A DNA stretch of 49,255 nt, taken from contig DLGZ01000085.1 in NCBI GenBank assembly GCA_002482965.1, positions 1-49,255 on the forward strand, given 5' to 3'. Within the stretch, counting starts at the first letter, position 1. Every line of letters starts with the position of its first letter. Below, in pieces: positions 1 through 7,328 of this stretch. This DNA comes from Verrucomicrobiaceae bacterium UBA7681 (GTDB lineage Bacteria; Verrucomicrobiota; Verrucomicrobiia; Verrucomicrobiales; Verrucomicrobiaceae). Both the position numbers and the translations under genes were made by a program. The notes under the pieces are model-generated. The model was given only the letters and a program-made list of their open reading frames with translations, did not search any database and was not told where the DNA came from.

Positions 1-22
1 GTGAAGGATAACACAAGATTAT
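1..22 (+). repeat. Left arm of a 22-bp inverted repeat
   Basis: The first 22 bases are repeated exactly, in inverse orientation, at 1751-1772. This arm contains a purine-rich stretch (GAAGGA, 3-8) that can act as a ribosome binding site, and its last two bases are the first two of the ATG (21-23) of the gene that follows. The repeat may extend left of the window. Together the arms enclose two convergent genes. Confidence 0.9.
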
Positions 23-1031
23 GTCGCATATACGGGCAACATATGAGCTTCATCGTTACTGCCGGGCTACTGACCCCGACTTTTTAGCGGCGCTTCGGCT
101 ATACTCTCGCTTAATTCCAGGCCCGCTGAGAACCAGTTCTAACGAAATAACGTATTGGCTGGAGCATTATCAGAAATTCAACCCTGATGAACTATGCATC
201 TGTGGGCTGTATTGTAATGATACAATCATTGGCTATGCGGAATTCGCATATCTGCATCAAGACCGAGTTATCACTTTTGATTATTTGGTGCTGCATGAGC
301 AACACCGCAGTCACGGTGAATATTTTATGTTTGTAAAGCTATTGCAGCAATGGATAGATGAGCAAAATTGGGAGATCGATTATTGGGTAACCGAGGTGCC
401 ACTTGTTTTTGAAGATTCCAAGCCAACGACAGCTACATCTTTGGTCGCTTTGCTACACCAAATTGGTTTTGCTGTCGCGAATGCCCCATATTTCCAACCT
501 CAATTAGGTGTCAATAACGCTCAGAGTGACTTGGCATCACACTTTTTAATTCGTCCACCAAGCGATCTTATATTTATTAGCTCCCAAGCATATTTAAAAT
601 TGGTGGAAGCGGTTTATTTTAAATATTATTGGCGGTGGTATGAGCCTTTCATTGATAACCCAGATGACTATAAGCGACTGCTTAAAAAGCGATTTTCCGA
701 GATCAAATCTGCCGCTCAACAACTCAAGCAGATAGATTTAAACGGCATAATTAAATCTTCGGATGCTCCTACCTCATCACCATCTCCAACTCGTTCAAAG
801 CGAAAGCAAAATCACATCAATGCCCTTTGTGCCGCAGCCGTAGTGCTCCTCGTTTGCTTTTTTCTACTTCTTTTTCAGAAGCTCTTTGAGCGGGATGTAA
901 ACACGGTCTTGAGCTTGCTGGGGGCATCCATACTAGTCGCCTGCATCACATTTGCGTTGTTTTATACACGAGGAAAGTGGGTTCTAACCCAGGTGCTTGA
1001 GTTTTTCATTTCTTGGAGCAAAAGAAAATAA
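21..1031 (+). CDS. GNAT-like acetyltransferase domain protein with two C-terminal membrane helices
   Basis: 336 residues. The N-terminal ~160 residues resemble a GNAT acyltransferase fold: a strand around IIGYAEFAYL (69-78), then FDYLVLHEQHRSHGEYF (86-102) in the place of the acetyl-CoA binding R-x-x-G region. The match is loose, so catalytic activity is unproven. Residues 267-287 and 296-316 are hydrophobic helices preceded by a basic Ser/Pro linker, so the soluble domain is probably tethered to the inner face of the membrane. The start ATG overlaps the inverted repeat, and GAAGGA lies 12 bases upstream. The 3' end overlaps the convergent methyltransferase gene by 26 bp. Base composition is clearly more AT-rich than the rest of the window, which suggests recent acquisition. 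Substrate unknown. Confidence 0.7.
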   Translation: MSHIRATYELHRYCRATDPDFLAALRLYSRLIPGPLRTSSNEITYWLEHYQKFNPDELCICGLYCNDTIIGYAEFAYLHQDRVITFDYLVLHEQHRSHGEYFMFVKLLQQWIDEQNWEIDYWVTEVPLVFEDSKPTTATSLVALLHQIGFAVANAPYFQPQLGVNNAQSDLASHFLIRPPSDLIFISSQAYLKLVEAVYFKYYWRWYEPFIDNPDDYKRLLKKRFSEIKSAAQQLKQIDLNGIIKSSDAPTSSPSPTRSKRKQNHINALCAAAVVLLVCFFLLLFQKLFERDVNTVLSLLGASILVACITFALFYTRGKWVLTQVLEFFISWSKRK

Positions 1032-1686
1032 CATTGGTGCAAAAGCGATTGAGAAATGGAATCCTGCAAATAGCTGGTTCGAATCTACAGAATTTCGCTG
1101 CGAGTTTTGCATTCTTTGTCATTCTGTAAACCAGAGATGACAGGGTATGTGTTCTAGAAACAGAGATAATTTTTACGCCTAATACATCAAGAATTCCGCG
1201 AATATACGTTTCAGAATATACCCACAAGCGGACCTTTCTATCGTGGTAAAATGTTGTGACGAGCGCTGTGGTATTCATAAATCCACGCCTAAATATATAA
1301 TCCCAGCTCCAACTGGTCTCAAACTCGATAAATAAATGTCCCTTATCTTTTGTTACCCTCACGAGAGAGGCGAGTGCTACTGCCATATCGCAGTAATTGA
1401 GTACACTTCCCACACATACTGAGACGTCAAAGTGCCCATCTTCAAATGGTAGGTCGTGGATGTCGGCTACGAAGGATCGGTCGGATTCAGGCAAATGTCG
1501 CTCCGTGAGATCGACATGATAAACGTTCTCCTCGGGGAAAGTGCAATCTTCACCACCGGATCCCGCATTTAAAATTGATGTAGCAGGAGTGACTGGAATT
1601 ATTTGCCTGTGCCGATTGATGAACCCATGAACCCACTGATGCGTGGTGTTGTGCCAGAGATCAGCCGGATCGTAAATTCTAGGCAA
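1006..1686 (-). CDS. Class I SAM-dependent methyltransferase, start codon uncertain
   Basis: 226 residues from a TTG start at 1686. It shows a Rossmann methyltransferase core: glycine-rich motif I ILNAGSGGED near residues 39-48, an acidic residue after strand 2 (VYHVDLT), and DIHDLPFEDGHFDVSVCVGS in the motif II-IV region. The target is not recognisable. The reading frame stays open for another 22 codons upstream of the TTG, to an ATC codon at 1752-1750. That codon sits in exactly the place occupied by the ATG of the convergent gene in the other copy of the inverted repeat. The original start may therefore have been that codon, later changed from ATG to ATC; otherwise the TTG is used. AT-rich, and overlaps the facing gene tail to tail. 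Confidence 0.75.
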   Translation of the reverse strand: MPRIYDPADLWHNTTHQWVHGFINRHRQIIPVTPATSILNAGSGGEDCTFPEENVYHVDLTERHLPESDRSFVADIHDLPFEDGHFDVSVCVGSVLNYCDMAVALASLVRVTKDKGHLFIEFETSWSWDYIFRRGFMNTTALVTTFYHDRKVRLWVYSETYIRGILDVLGVKIISVSRTHTLSSLVYRMTKNAKLAAKFCRFEPAICRIPFLNRFCTNVIFFCSKK

Positions 1687-1750
1687 TAGGTTGTAAAAGC
1701 CCTGAACTTCAAGGGGCTCAATGCGGGTGAGGTTAACGTCTGAGTGGTCG

Positions 1751-1772
1751 ATAATCTTGTGTTATCCTTCAC
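1751..1772 (-). repeat. Right arm of the 22-bp inverted repeat
   Basis: Exact reverse complement of bases 1-22. Read on the minus strand it gives the same leader and ribosome-binding purines, followed by ATC instead of ATG, in frame with the methyltransferase gene. Sequence to its right does not continue into anything seen at the left arm, but the left arm is cut by the window edge. Confidence 0.9.
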
Positions 1773-2262
1773 ACAAGCGCTCGGCAAGCAAAAAACAGCC
1801 AAATTTTCACCTTGCTTAGGTGTTGTATTTAATCTGGACGGCGCACCCATTTCCGTCTTCCGCAAGATCAGAGCACCGTCTTCCCACCTACGAAGAGATC
1901 ATCCAGTTTCCCGCTCGCTCTCGCTGAGCGGCACCGCAGCCTAGCAGCTTCCGCCCCCCTCACTTGCCAGTCTCACGCAACAAACGCATCTCCGGCCCTT
2001 TCCTTCCCTTCTTTAGGCCACCCTCCGGTTTCCGTGCATTCCGTGGTTGATCCATTCTGAAAAACTCTGTGTCCATCATGCCTCTGTGGTGAATGCCTGT
2101 CGTTTCACCCTCATTTTTCCTCCGTTTTTTTGCGTACCTTTGCGGCAATCCCTCCGGCTCCCCATTTTCTACGCTGCCTCTTCTCAGCGTCCCATCAGCG
2201 GTTAAAAAAACCGCCCCATTCACTGAGACCTTCCTCACACCCCACACCCTCCGAATTTCTGG

Positions 2263-2299
2263 CATTCAATGTTGAATGTTCATTGTTCAATGTTGGATG
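2263..2299. repeat. Two adjacent short palindromes
   Basis: 2263-2278 is a perfect inverted repeat (CATTCAA, 2-base spacer, TTGAATG). It is followed at once by CATTG-TT-CAATG and then TTGGATG. The unit has the look of a dispersed intergenic palindromic repeat; no other copy was found in this window by eye. Confidence 0.6.
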
Positions 2300-2496
2300 T
2301 TTTCCGCCCCTTTCCCCTCCGTTTTGGCGTCTCTTTGCGGCCACGCCTCCGCCCCAAAGCAACGAAATCTTCACAATCTACCGCTCCCCCTCCCTCTCCC
2401 ACGCGGCTTCCCTCCACTCCCGCCCCTCCACGGTCACAATTCCGTCACCCAACACCGACTTCCCAACAACCACCGTCAACATCCTCCACTCCCAGC

Positions 2497-2536
2497 AAAT
2501 CATAAATCATAAATCATAAATCGTAAATCATAAATC
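2497..2536 (+). repeat. Heptamer tandem repeat AAATCAT
   Basis: About 5.7 tandem copies of the 7-base unit AAATCAT, with one substitution (AAATCGT) in the fourth copy. It ends 23 bases before the gspE start. A different 7-base tandem repeat (TGGATGC) closes the window. Confidence 0.9.
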
Positions 2537-2559
2537 CCCTCCCCCTCCCCCGCCGCCCC

Positions 2560-4314
2560 ATGCTCTCCATCCTCCAATCAAGCGCCCAAGCCGCCGGTGT
2601 GATGGACACCGACATCCAGGCCGCGCTCGACACCGCCGCAGGCGGCGGCATCTCCCCCGTCCTCGCCCTCATCGAAAGCGGAGCCGTTGACGAGCGCCTC
2701 TTCTCCCGTCACCTCGCCGACTCCCTCGGCTGGCCCTGGGTCGAAACCCCACGGCCCGAAGCCGACGACGCCGCCGAGCTCAAGCGCCTCATTCCCGCAC
2801 GCTTCGCCGTCCGCCACCAGGTCTTCCCCGTCGGCTTCGGTCACGGTCGCGTGTCAACCACGTCACACCAGCCCGTGGTAGATCCTTCATCTCCCCAAAA
2901 GCGCACCCTCAAACTCGCCTGCCACGACCCCTGCGACCTCCTCGCACGCCAGGCCGTCGCCCGTCAGTCCGAACTCCCCGTCGAGTGGTGCCTCACACCC
3001 CGCACCGAACTCCTCAGCGCCGTCCAGCAGCTCTACGGCGTCGGCGCCGAAACCTTCGACGCCCTCATCGCCGCCGGCGGCGGCAGCACCGACGACCAGC
3101 ACCTGCGCGATGAAGCCAACGTCATCGACGACGAAGACGAAGACGCCTCCGTCGTCAAATTCGTCAATCAGATCATCCGCGAAGCCCTCGCCCAAAAAGC
3201 CACCGACATCCACGTCGAGCCCCAGCCCGATAGCTTGCGCATCCGCTACCGCATCGACGGCTTCCTCCACGAAATCCCCGTCCCCGAAAACATCAAATCC
3301 CTCCAGGCCTCCGTCATCGCCCGCATCAAGGTGATGAGCAAACTCGACATCGCCGAGAAGCGCCTCCCGCAAGACGGCCGCATCAATCTCAAAGCCGACG
3401 GCCACTCCATCGACGTCCGCGTCGCCTGCATCCCCAGCGTCGAAGGCGAATCCATCTCCCTCCGCCTCCTCGGCCAGGAACGCTTCACCCTCGACCGCCT
3501 CGGCCTCAGCACCGAGCACCGCGAGAAGATCGAACTCCTCCTCGCCAAACCAAACGGCATCGTCCTCGTAACCGGCCCCACCGGCTCTGGCAAATCCACC
3601 ACTCTCTACACCTTCCTCTCCCAGCTCAACAGCGTCCACCGCCGCATCGTCACCATCGAAGACCCCGTCGAAAACAAGCTCCCCGGCATCGTCCAGATCC
3701 CCGTCAAAAACGAAATCGGCCTCACCTTCGCCAGCGGCCTCCGCAGCATTTTGCGGGGTGACCCCAATGTCGTCATGGTCGGAGAAATCCGCGACCTCGA
3801 AACCGCCGAGATCGCCGTCCGCGCCTCCCTCACCGGCCACCTCGTCTTCTCCACCCTCCACACCAACGACGCCGTCGCCGGCATCACCCGCCTCATCGAG
3901 ATGGGCGTGAAGCCCTTCCTCGTCGGCACCGCCGTCCGCGCCTTCATCGCCCAGCGCCTCGTCCGCTGCCTCTGCTCATCCTGCAAAGAGCCCGCCAACT
4001 ACAAGCGCGACGAACTCACCAAACTCGGCTTCCCCGAAGTCAAAAAAAGCAATCAACTCTACCGCGCAGCCAAAGGCGGCTGCCAGCAATGCCGTGGCAC
4101 CGGCTACTCAGGCCGCGTCGCCCTCTACGAGATCGCCCTCATGACCCCCGCCATGCAGGCCCTCGTCGCCCAGCGCGCCTCCGAAGCCGACCTCCAAACC
4201 CAGGCCCGCAAAGACGGCTTCGTCCCCATGCGCGACTACGGCCTCCAAAAAGCCCTCGATGGCATCACCACCCTCGAAGAGGTCGCGCGAGTGACCAGCG
4301 AAGAACTCGAATGA
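2560..4314 (+). CDS. gspE: Type II secretion/pseudopilus assembly ATPase GspE (PilB family)
   Basis: 584 residues, cytoplasmic hexameric ATPase that powers pseudopilus assembly. Order of parts: N-terminal MshEN/GspE_N region (about 1-160), acidic linker (DEDEDASVV), NTPase core with Walker A GPTGSGKST (K345), an aspartate/glutamate box, Walker B RGDPNVVMVGEIRD (399-412), a His box (STLHTND), and a tetracysteine zinc-binding module typical of GspE (C472/C475 and C508/C511). Residues 98-115 form an extra segment inside the N-terminal domain (see 2851-2904). First gene of a tight operon; its stop overlaps the gspF start (ATGA). No clear Shine-Dalgarno upstream. Codon use strongly favours CTC and GCC, unlike the later genes of the same operon. 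Confidence 0.97.
   Translation: MLSILQSSAQAAGVMDTDIQAALDTAAGGGISPVLALIESGAVDERLFSRHLADSLGWPWVETPRPEADDAAELKRLIPARFAVRHQVFPVGFGHGRVSTTSHQPVVDPSSPQKRTLKLACHDPCDLLARQAVARQSELPVEWCLTPRTELLSAVQQLYGVGAETFDALIAAGGGSTDDQHLRDEANVIDDEDEDASVVKFVNQIIREALAQKATDIHVEPQPDSLRIRYRIDGFLHEIPVPENIKSLQASVIARIKVMSKLDIAEKRLPQDGRINLKADGHSIDVRVACIPSVEGESISLRLLGQERFTLDRLGLSTEHREKIELLLAKPNGIVLVTGPTGSGKSTTLYTFLSQLNSVHRRIVTIEDPVENKLPGIVQIPVKNEIGLTFASGLRSILRGDPNVVMVGEIRDLETAEIAVRASLTGHLVFSTLHTNDAVAGITRLIEMGVKPFLVGTAVRAFIAQRLVRCLCSSCKEPANYKRDELTKLGFPEVKKSNQLYRAAKGGCQQCRGTGYSGRVALYEIALMTPAMQALVAQRASEADLQTQARKDGFVPMRDYGLQKALDGITTLEEVARVTSEELE
2851..2904 (+). repeat. Probable in-frame palindromic insertion inside gspE
   Basis: Encodes residues 98-115 of GspE (V-S-T-T ... 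Q-K-R), between GFGHGR and TLKLACHDP. Relatives usually run directly from the glycine-rich turn (pattern GRLTVAMADP) into the next strand. The DNA carries a 6-bp inverted repeat, ACCACG at 2857-2862 and CGTGGT at 2874-2879. It is exactly 18 codons and keeps the frame. The interpretation as an inserted element is inference. Confidence 0.45.
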
Positions 4315-5525
4315 TCTTCGCCTTCCAAGCCCTGTCCGCCGATGGCTCCGTCAAATCCGGCTCCATCGAAGCCGCTGATCGCGGCGATGCATTGCGCCAA
4401 TTATCCCGGCGCGGATTGCAGGCCCGCTCCATCCAGTCCCAAACCGCCACAATTGCGAAATCCGACACAACGAGCAGCGACTCTGTCTTAACCCTCTCAA
4501 AGGCCGACGTCATCCGCTTCACCGAAGACATGGGCGACCTCCTCGCCTCCGGCCTCCAGGTCGAGCAGGCATTGCAAGCTTTGGAAAATCGCAGCGCCTC
4601 CAAAATCGGCACCCTCGCCACACGCGTCCGTGCCCTCGTGCGCGACGGCGTGCCACTCTCTGCATCCCTGCGCCAAGCCTCGCCCGCCTTCGATGAACTC
4701 TACTGCAACATGGTCGCCGCCGGAGAGAACAGCGGCGCCCTCGATGACATCATGGACCGCCAGGCCCGCCACCTCCGCCTGATGGAAGCCGTCCAGGCCA
4801 AGGTCGTCGGTGCACTCATTTACCCAGCCTTCCTCATCAGTGCTGGTGGTGCGCTTGCACTCGTCATGGTGACATACCTGCTGCCCAAGCTCGCCTCCCT
4901 GCTCACCGGCTCCGGCAAAGAGCCCCCCTTCATGATCAAGGTCAGCCTCGCCCTCTCCGACCTGCTCAAAAACTACTGGTGGGCGCTCGGCATTGCACTG
5001 GGCTGCATCGTGATGCTCCTCTTTGCCCTGCGCAAAACGCCCGGCTTCCAGTCCTGGTGGCACCGCGTCTTGATCAAGATGCCCGGCATCCGCGACATCA
5101 CCCGAGCGCGCTTTGAGCTGCAATTCTTTGAAACACTCGGCAGCCTGTTGCGCGGTGGTGTGCCACTGATCCATGCGTTGGAACTGGTGCGCCGTGCTGT
5201 GACCAATCTGCACCTCAAGCATGCCCTCGGCCAGGCAGAAGCCTTGGTGCAAGAAGGCGCATCATTGAGTCATGCGATGAAAAAGACGCAGGCCCTCGAT
5301 TCACAGGCCATCGATGTCATCCGCATCGGCGAAGACACCGGCCACCTCGCCGTAGTGCTGGGCAAAGCAGCTGCACGCATGGACACGCAACTCACGCGCA
5401 CCATTGAGCGAGTCACCGCCCTCATCCAGCCCTGCCTCCTGCTCATCATGGCCGCCCTCGTCGGCACTCTTGTCTACACCATGGTCAACATCGTCTTCTC
5501 AACCCTCAGCCAGCTCAGGCATTAA
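4311..5525 (+). CDS. gspF: Type II secretion inner-membrane platform protein GspF
   Basis: 404 residues, starting MIFAFQALSADG. I chose the ATG at 4311 because it overlaps the gspE stop (ATGA) and gives the usual GspF N-terminus; the frame is open further upstream, but that part is out-of-frame gspE. Two T2SSF repeats are visible (about 70-190 and 270-395), each beginning with the F-x-x-x-L-x-x-L-L-x-x-G-x-x pattern (FTEDMGDLLASGLQVEQAL; FFETLGSLLRGGVPLIHAL). Three membrane segments: about 165-192, 220-240 and 375-400. GspF links the ATPase GspE to the assembling pseudopilus. Confidence 0.96.
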   Translation: MIFAFQALSADGSVKSGSIEAADRGDALRQLSRRGLQARSIQSQTATIAKSDTTSSDSVLTLSKADVIRFTEDMGDLLASGLQVEQALQALENRSASKIGTLATRVRALVRDGVPLSASLRQASPAFDELYCNMVAAGENSGALDDIMDRQARHLRLMEAVQAKVVGALIYPAFLISAGGALALVMVTYLLPKLASLLTGSGKEPPFMIKVSLALSDLLKNYWWALGIALGCIVMLLFALRKTPGFQSWWHRVLIKMPGIRDITRARFELQFFETLGSLLRGGVPLIHALELVRRAVTNLHLKHALGQAEALVQEGASLSHAMKKTQALDSQAIDVIRIGEDTGHLAVVLGKAAARMDTQLTRTIERVTALIQPCLLLIMAALVGTLVYTMVNIVFSTLSQLRH

Positions 5526-5530
5526 TTCAC

Positions 5531-5962
5531 ATGAAACAACCCCGCTCCACTTCATTCCACTCCAAGGCCTTCACATTGCTCGAAATGATGGTCGTCCTGC
5601 TCATCATTGCGCTGATTCTCGGAACGGTAGCCTTCATGGTGCAGGGCATCCAGGGCGATGCCGAACACGTCACCACCGGCGCGAAGATCAAAAGCCTCGA
5701 AGTCGCGCTGACCTCCTACAAGATCAGCAACCTGACCTACCCCACGCAGGAACAGGGGCTGGATGCACTGGTGTCGCGCCCAAGTGCAGACCCCAAGCCC
5801 AAGCGCTGGACACAGCTCGCCAAACCCGAAAGCCTGATGGACCCCTGGGGGCACAAGCTGGTGTATCGCAATCCCGGCAAACACAATGATCGCGGCTACG
5901 ATGTCTTGTCCCTCGGCGCGGACGGATTGGAGAACACCGAAGATGATATTGGCAACTGGTAG
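5531..5962 (+). CDS. gspG: Major pseudopilin GspG
   Basis: 143 residues, the usual length. Prepilin signal KA^FTLLEMMVV with cleavage expected after A13 and the conserved Glu at +5; position -1 is Ala where most pseudopilins have Gly. A hydrophobic helix follows (14-38). The globular part carries the GspG signature: YPTQEQGLDAL, DPWGHKLVYRNPG, and a C-terminal YDVLSLGADGLENTEDDIGNW loop like the calcium-binding loop of GspG. It forms the main shaft of the pseudopilus. Starts 5 bases after the gspF stop. Confidence 0.97.
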   Translation: MKQPRSTSFHSKAFTLLEMMVVLLIIALILGTVAFMVQGIQGDAEHVTTGAKIKSLEVALTSYKISNLTYPTQEQGLDALVSRPSADPKPKRWTQLAKPESLMDPWGHKLVYRNPGKHNDRGYDVLSLGADGLENTEDDIGNW

Positions 5963-6365
5963 CAAAATGAAGGCCTTCACGCTGCTGGAGATGATCGTGG
6001 TGCTCGCCATCGCGGCGCTCGTCATTGGCATCGGAGCGGGAGCCGTGCAGCGCCTCACGGAGGAGCATGAACTGCTGCGTGTGGCCCATGATGCTGAGCG
6101 CGTGCTGATGCAAGCCATGACACGCACACTCAACACGGTGCAACCGCAGGTGGTTGATCTGAATAGCTTGAGCCAGAAGGCAAAGCTCACCGTGAGGCAT
6201 GCGGGTAGCGAGGCGTTTGTTTCGACCAAAGATCAACTTCTGCGGCTACGACCCGGTGGCTTGTGTGAGCCGCTGACGCTGCGCTGGCAGCAAGGCTCTG
6301 CATGGGTCAGCGCCACGCTGGACCCACTGACGGCCGGGTTCATTGATCTGGAGGAAAGCCTGTGA
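5943..6365 (+). CDS. gspH: Minor pseudopilin, GspH-type
   Basis: About 140 residues from the ATG at 5943, which has GGAG 10 bases upstream and overlaps gspG by 20 bp; an internal ATG at 5967 (MKAFTLLEM) is the alternative start. Type III signal KA^FTLLEMIVV with Ala at -1, followed by a hydrophobic helix. The rest is poorly conserved, as is normal for GspH. The assignment rests mainly on position between gspG and gspI. It is expected at or near the pseudopilus tip. Confidence 0.85.
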   Translation: MILATGSKMKAFTLLEMIVVLAIAALVIGIGAGAVQRLTEEHELLRVAHDAERVLMQAMTRTLNTVQPQVVDLNSLSQKAKLTVRHAGSEAFVSTKDQLLRLRPGGLCEPLTLRWQQGSAWVSATLDPLTAGFIDLEESL

Positions 6366-6739
6366 AACGCAAGGGCTTCACCCTTTTGGAGACGCTGCTG
6401 GCGCTGATGGTCTTCAGCATGGCGGTGGTGGCGCTGGTGGAGGCGGTGCATCAACTGGGAGAGCACACTCTGCTGCGCCGGCATGAGGCCGCTGTGCAGG
6501 AACGCATGCGCTCGCTTCTTGTGGAACACACGCGCAGGCCGGATCACATTGAGGAAGTGAAACTGCAGGATGGTGATGTGAGCTACACCGTGACGCATAC
6601 ACCGCTGGAGCTGAAGGATCCTGATGGGCAGCCGCTGCCGGGATTGTTTGAGGTGCGCGTGAGAGCTGCGTGGAAGGAAGGACAAACGCAGCAGCAGGCC
6701 AGCGCTGAAACCTGGGTGTATCCGCCGCTCTTCCGCTGA
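6362..6739 (+). CDS. gspI: Minor pseudopilin, GspI-type
   Basis: 125 residues from a GTG start that overlaps the preceding stop (GTGA). Prepilin leader MKRKG^FTLLETLLALMVFS with the canonical Gly at -1 and Glu at +5. A short globular domain ends in an ETWVYPP strand. GspI normally nucleates the GspI-J-K tip complex; no GspK is encoded here. The stop overlaps the next start. Confidence 0.88.
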   Translation: MKRKGFTLLETLLALMVFSMAVVALVEAVHQLGEHTLLRRHEAAVQERMRSLLVEHTRRPDHIEEVKLQDGDVSYTVTHTPLELKDPDGQPLPGLFEVRVRAAWKEGQTQQQASAETWVYPPLFR

Positions 6740-7326
6740 TGAAAGCCTTGCACCATCATGCACCCAGAGCACGTGGGTTCACTCTGCTTGAGGTGATCAT
6801 CGTGCTGGCGATCACGGCGTTGGTGCTGGGTGCAGTGTATTCCCTGGCGCAGGGCACGCTGCTGCTGGCGGATGATGTGCGCCGGGCGGAACGCCGTGAC
6901 GCACGGATGCAGGCCTTTACCACGTTTTGCGAGCAGATGCTCATGGACCTGCCCGCCACGGCGTTGATGAATCTCAGAACCACGGAGGAACGCGGGCAGT
7001 ACCTGACACGGCTGGAGCTGGAGCATGTGCGCTCTCCCTTTGATGAAACGCCGGACTGTCGCGTGGCTTTGTTTACGCAGGGAAAGCCCGGTGGAGGGAT
7101 GAGATTGATGCTGACGTGTGAGGATGCCAGCGCGGTGCTTTTTGAGGATCTGGTGCAGTGTGAATGGACTGTGCTGCAGGCTGCTACACAGCAGTGGGCT
7201 CCGGTTTGGTCCGAAGCTGGGAAGCCGACGCTGATCAAACTCGTGATGGAGCAGGCCGGAGGCGATGTAGCTGAGCGGGTGTTTTGGATCGCGCCAGCGG
7301 AAGCAGTCACGCAGAAGATGCACTGA
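6739..7326 (+). CDS. gspJ: Minor pseudopilin, GspJ-type
   Basis: 195 residues. Leader MKALHHHAPRARG^FTLLEV with Gly at -1, then a hydrophobic helix and a long globular domain, consistent with GspJ in size and place. Start overlaps the gspI stop. It is the last gene of the operon: the next gene faces it with a gap of only 2 bases, and I see no intrinsic terminator. The genes gspC, D, K, L and M are not in the window. Confidence 0.87.
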   Translation: MKALHHHAPRARGFTLLEVIIVLAITALVLGAVYSLAQGTLLLADDVRRAERRDARMQAFTTFCEQMLMDLPATALMNLRTTEERGQYLTRLELEHVRSPFDETPDCRVALFTQGKPGGGMRLMLTCEDASAVLFEDLVQCEWTVLQAATQQWAPVWSEAGKPTLIKLVMEQAGGDVAERVFWIAPAEAVTQKMH

Positions 7327-7328
7327 GG

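Larger units (their letters stand above)
1773..2559. other. Non-coding interval with short repeats
   Basis: About 790 bases without a credible gene. Small open frames here have no family resemblance and low-complexity translations. The + strand becomes strongly C/T-rich from about 1940 on. It holds two adjacent palindromes and a heptamer tandem repeat (listed separately). A short hairpin CACCT/AGGTG lies near 1810-1824. No promoter for the following secretion operon could be placed with confidence. Confidence 0.7.

Noticed and set aside
1..1772. Integron gene cassettes with attC sites
   Set aside because: The repeats contain GTTAT/ATAAC, but the neighbouring bases do not fit the GTTRRRY/RYYYAAC core, no attC-like folded site with paired inner boxes was found, and there is no integrase.
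1744..1944. 66-residue plus-strand frame beginning in the right repeat arm
   Set aside because: No family pattern, no ribosome binding site, and it runs through repeat DNA.
2887..3861. 324-residue minus-strand open frame antisense to gspE
   Set aside because: Asp/Glu/Gly/Ala-only low-complexity translation mirroring the C-ending codons of gspE; a shadow of the real gene.
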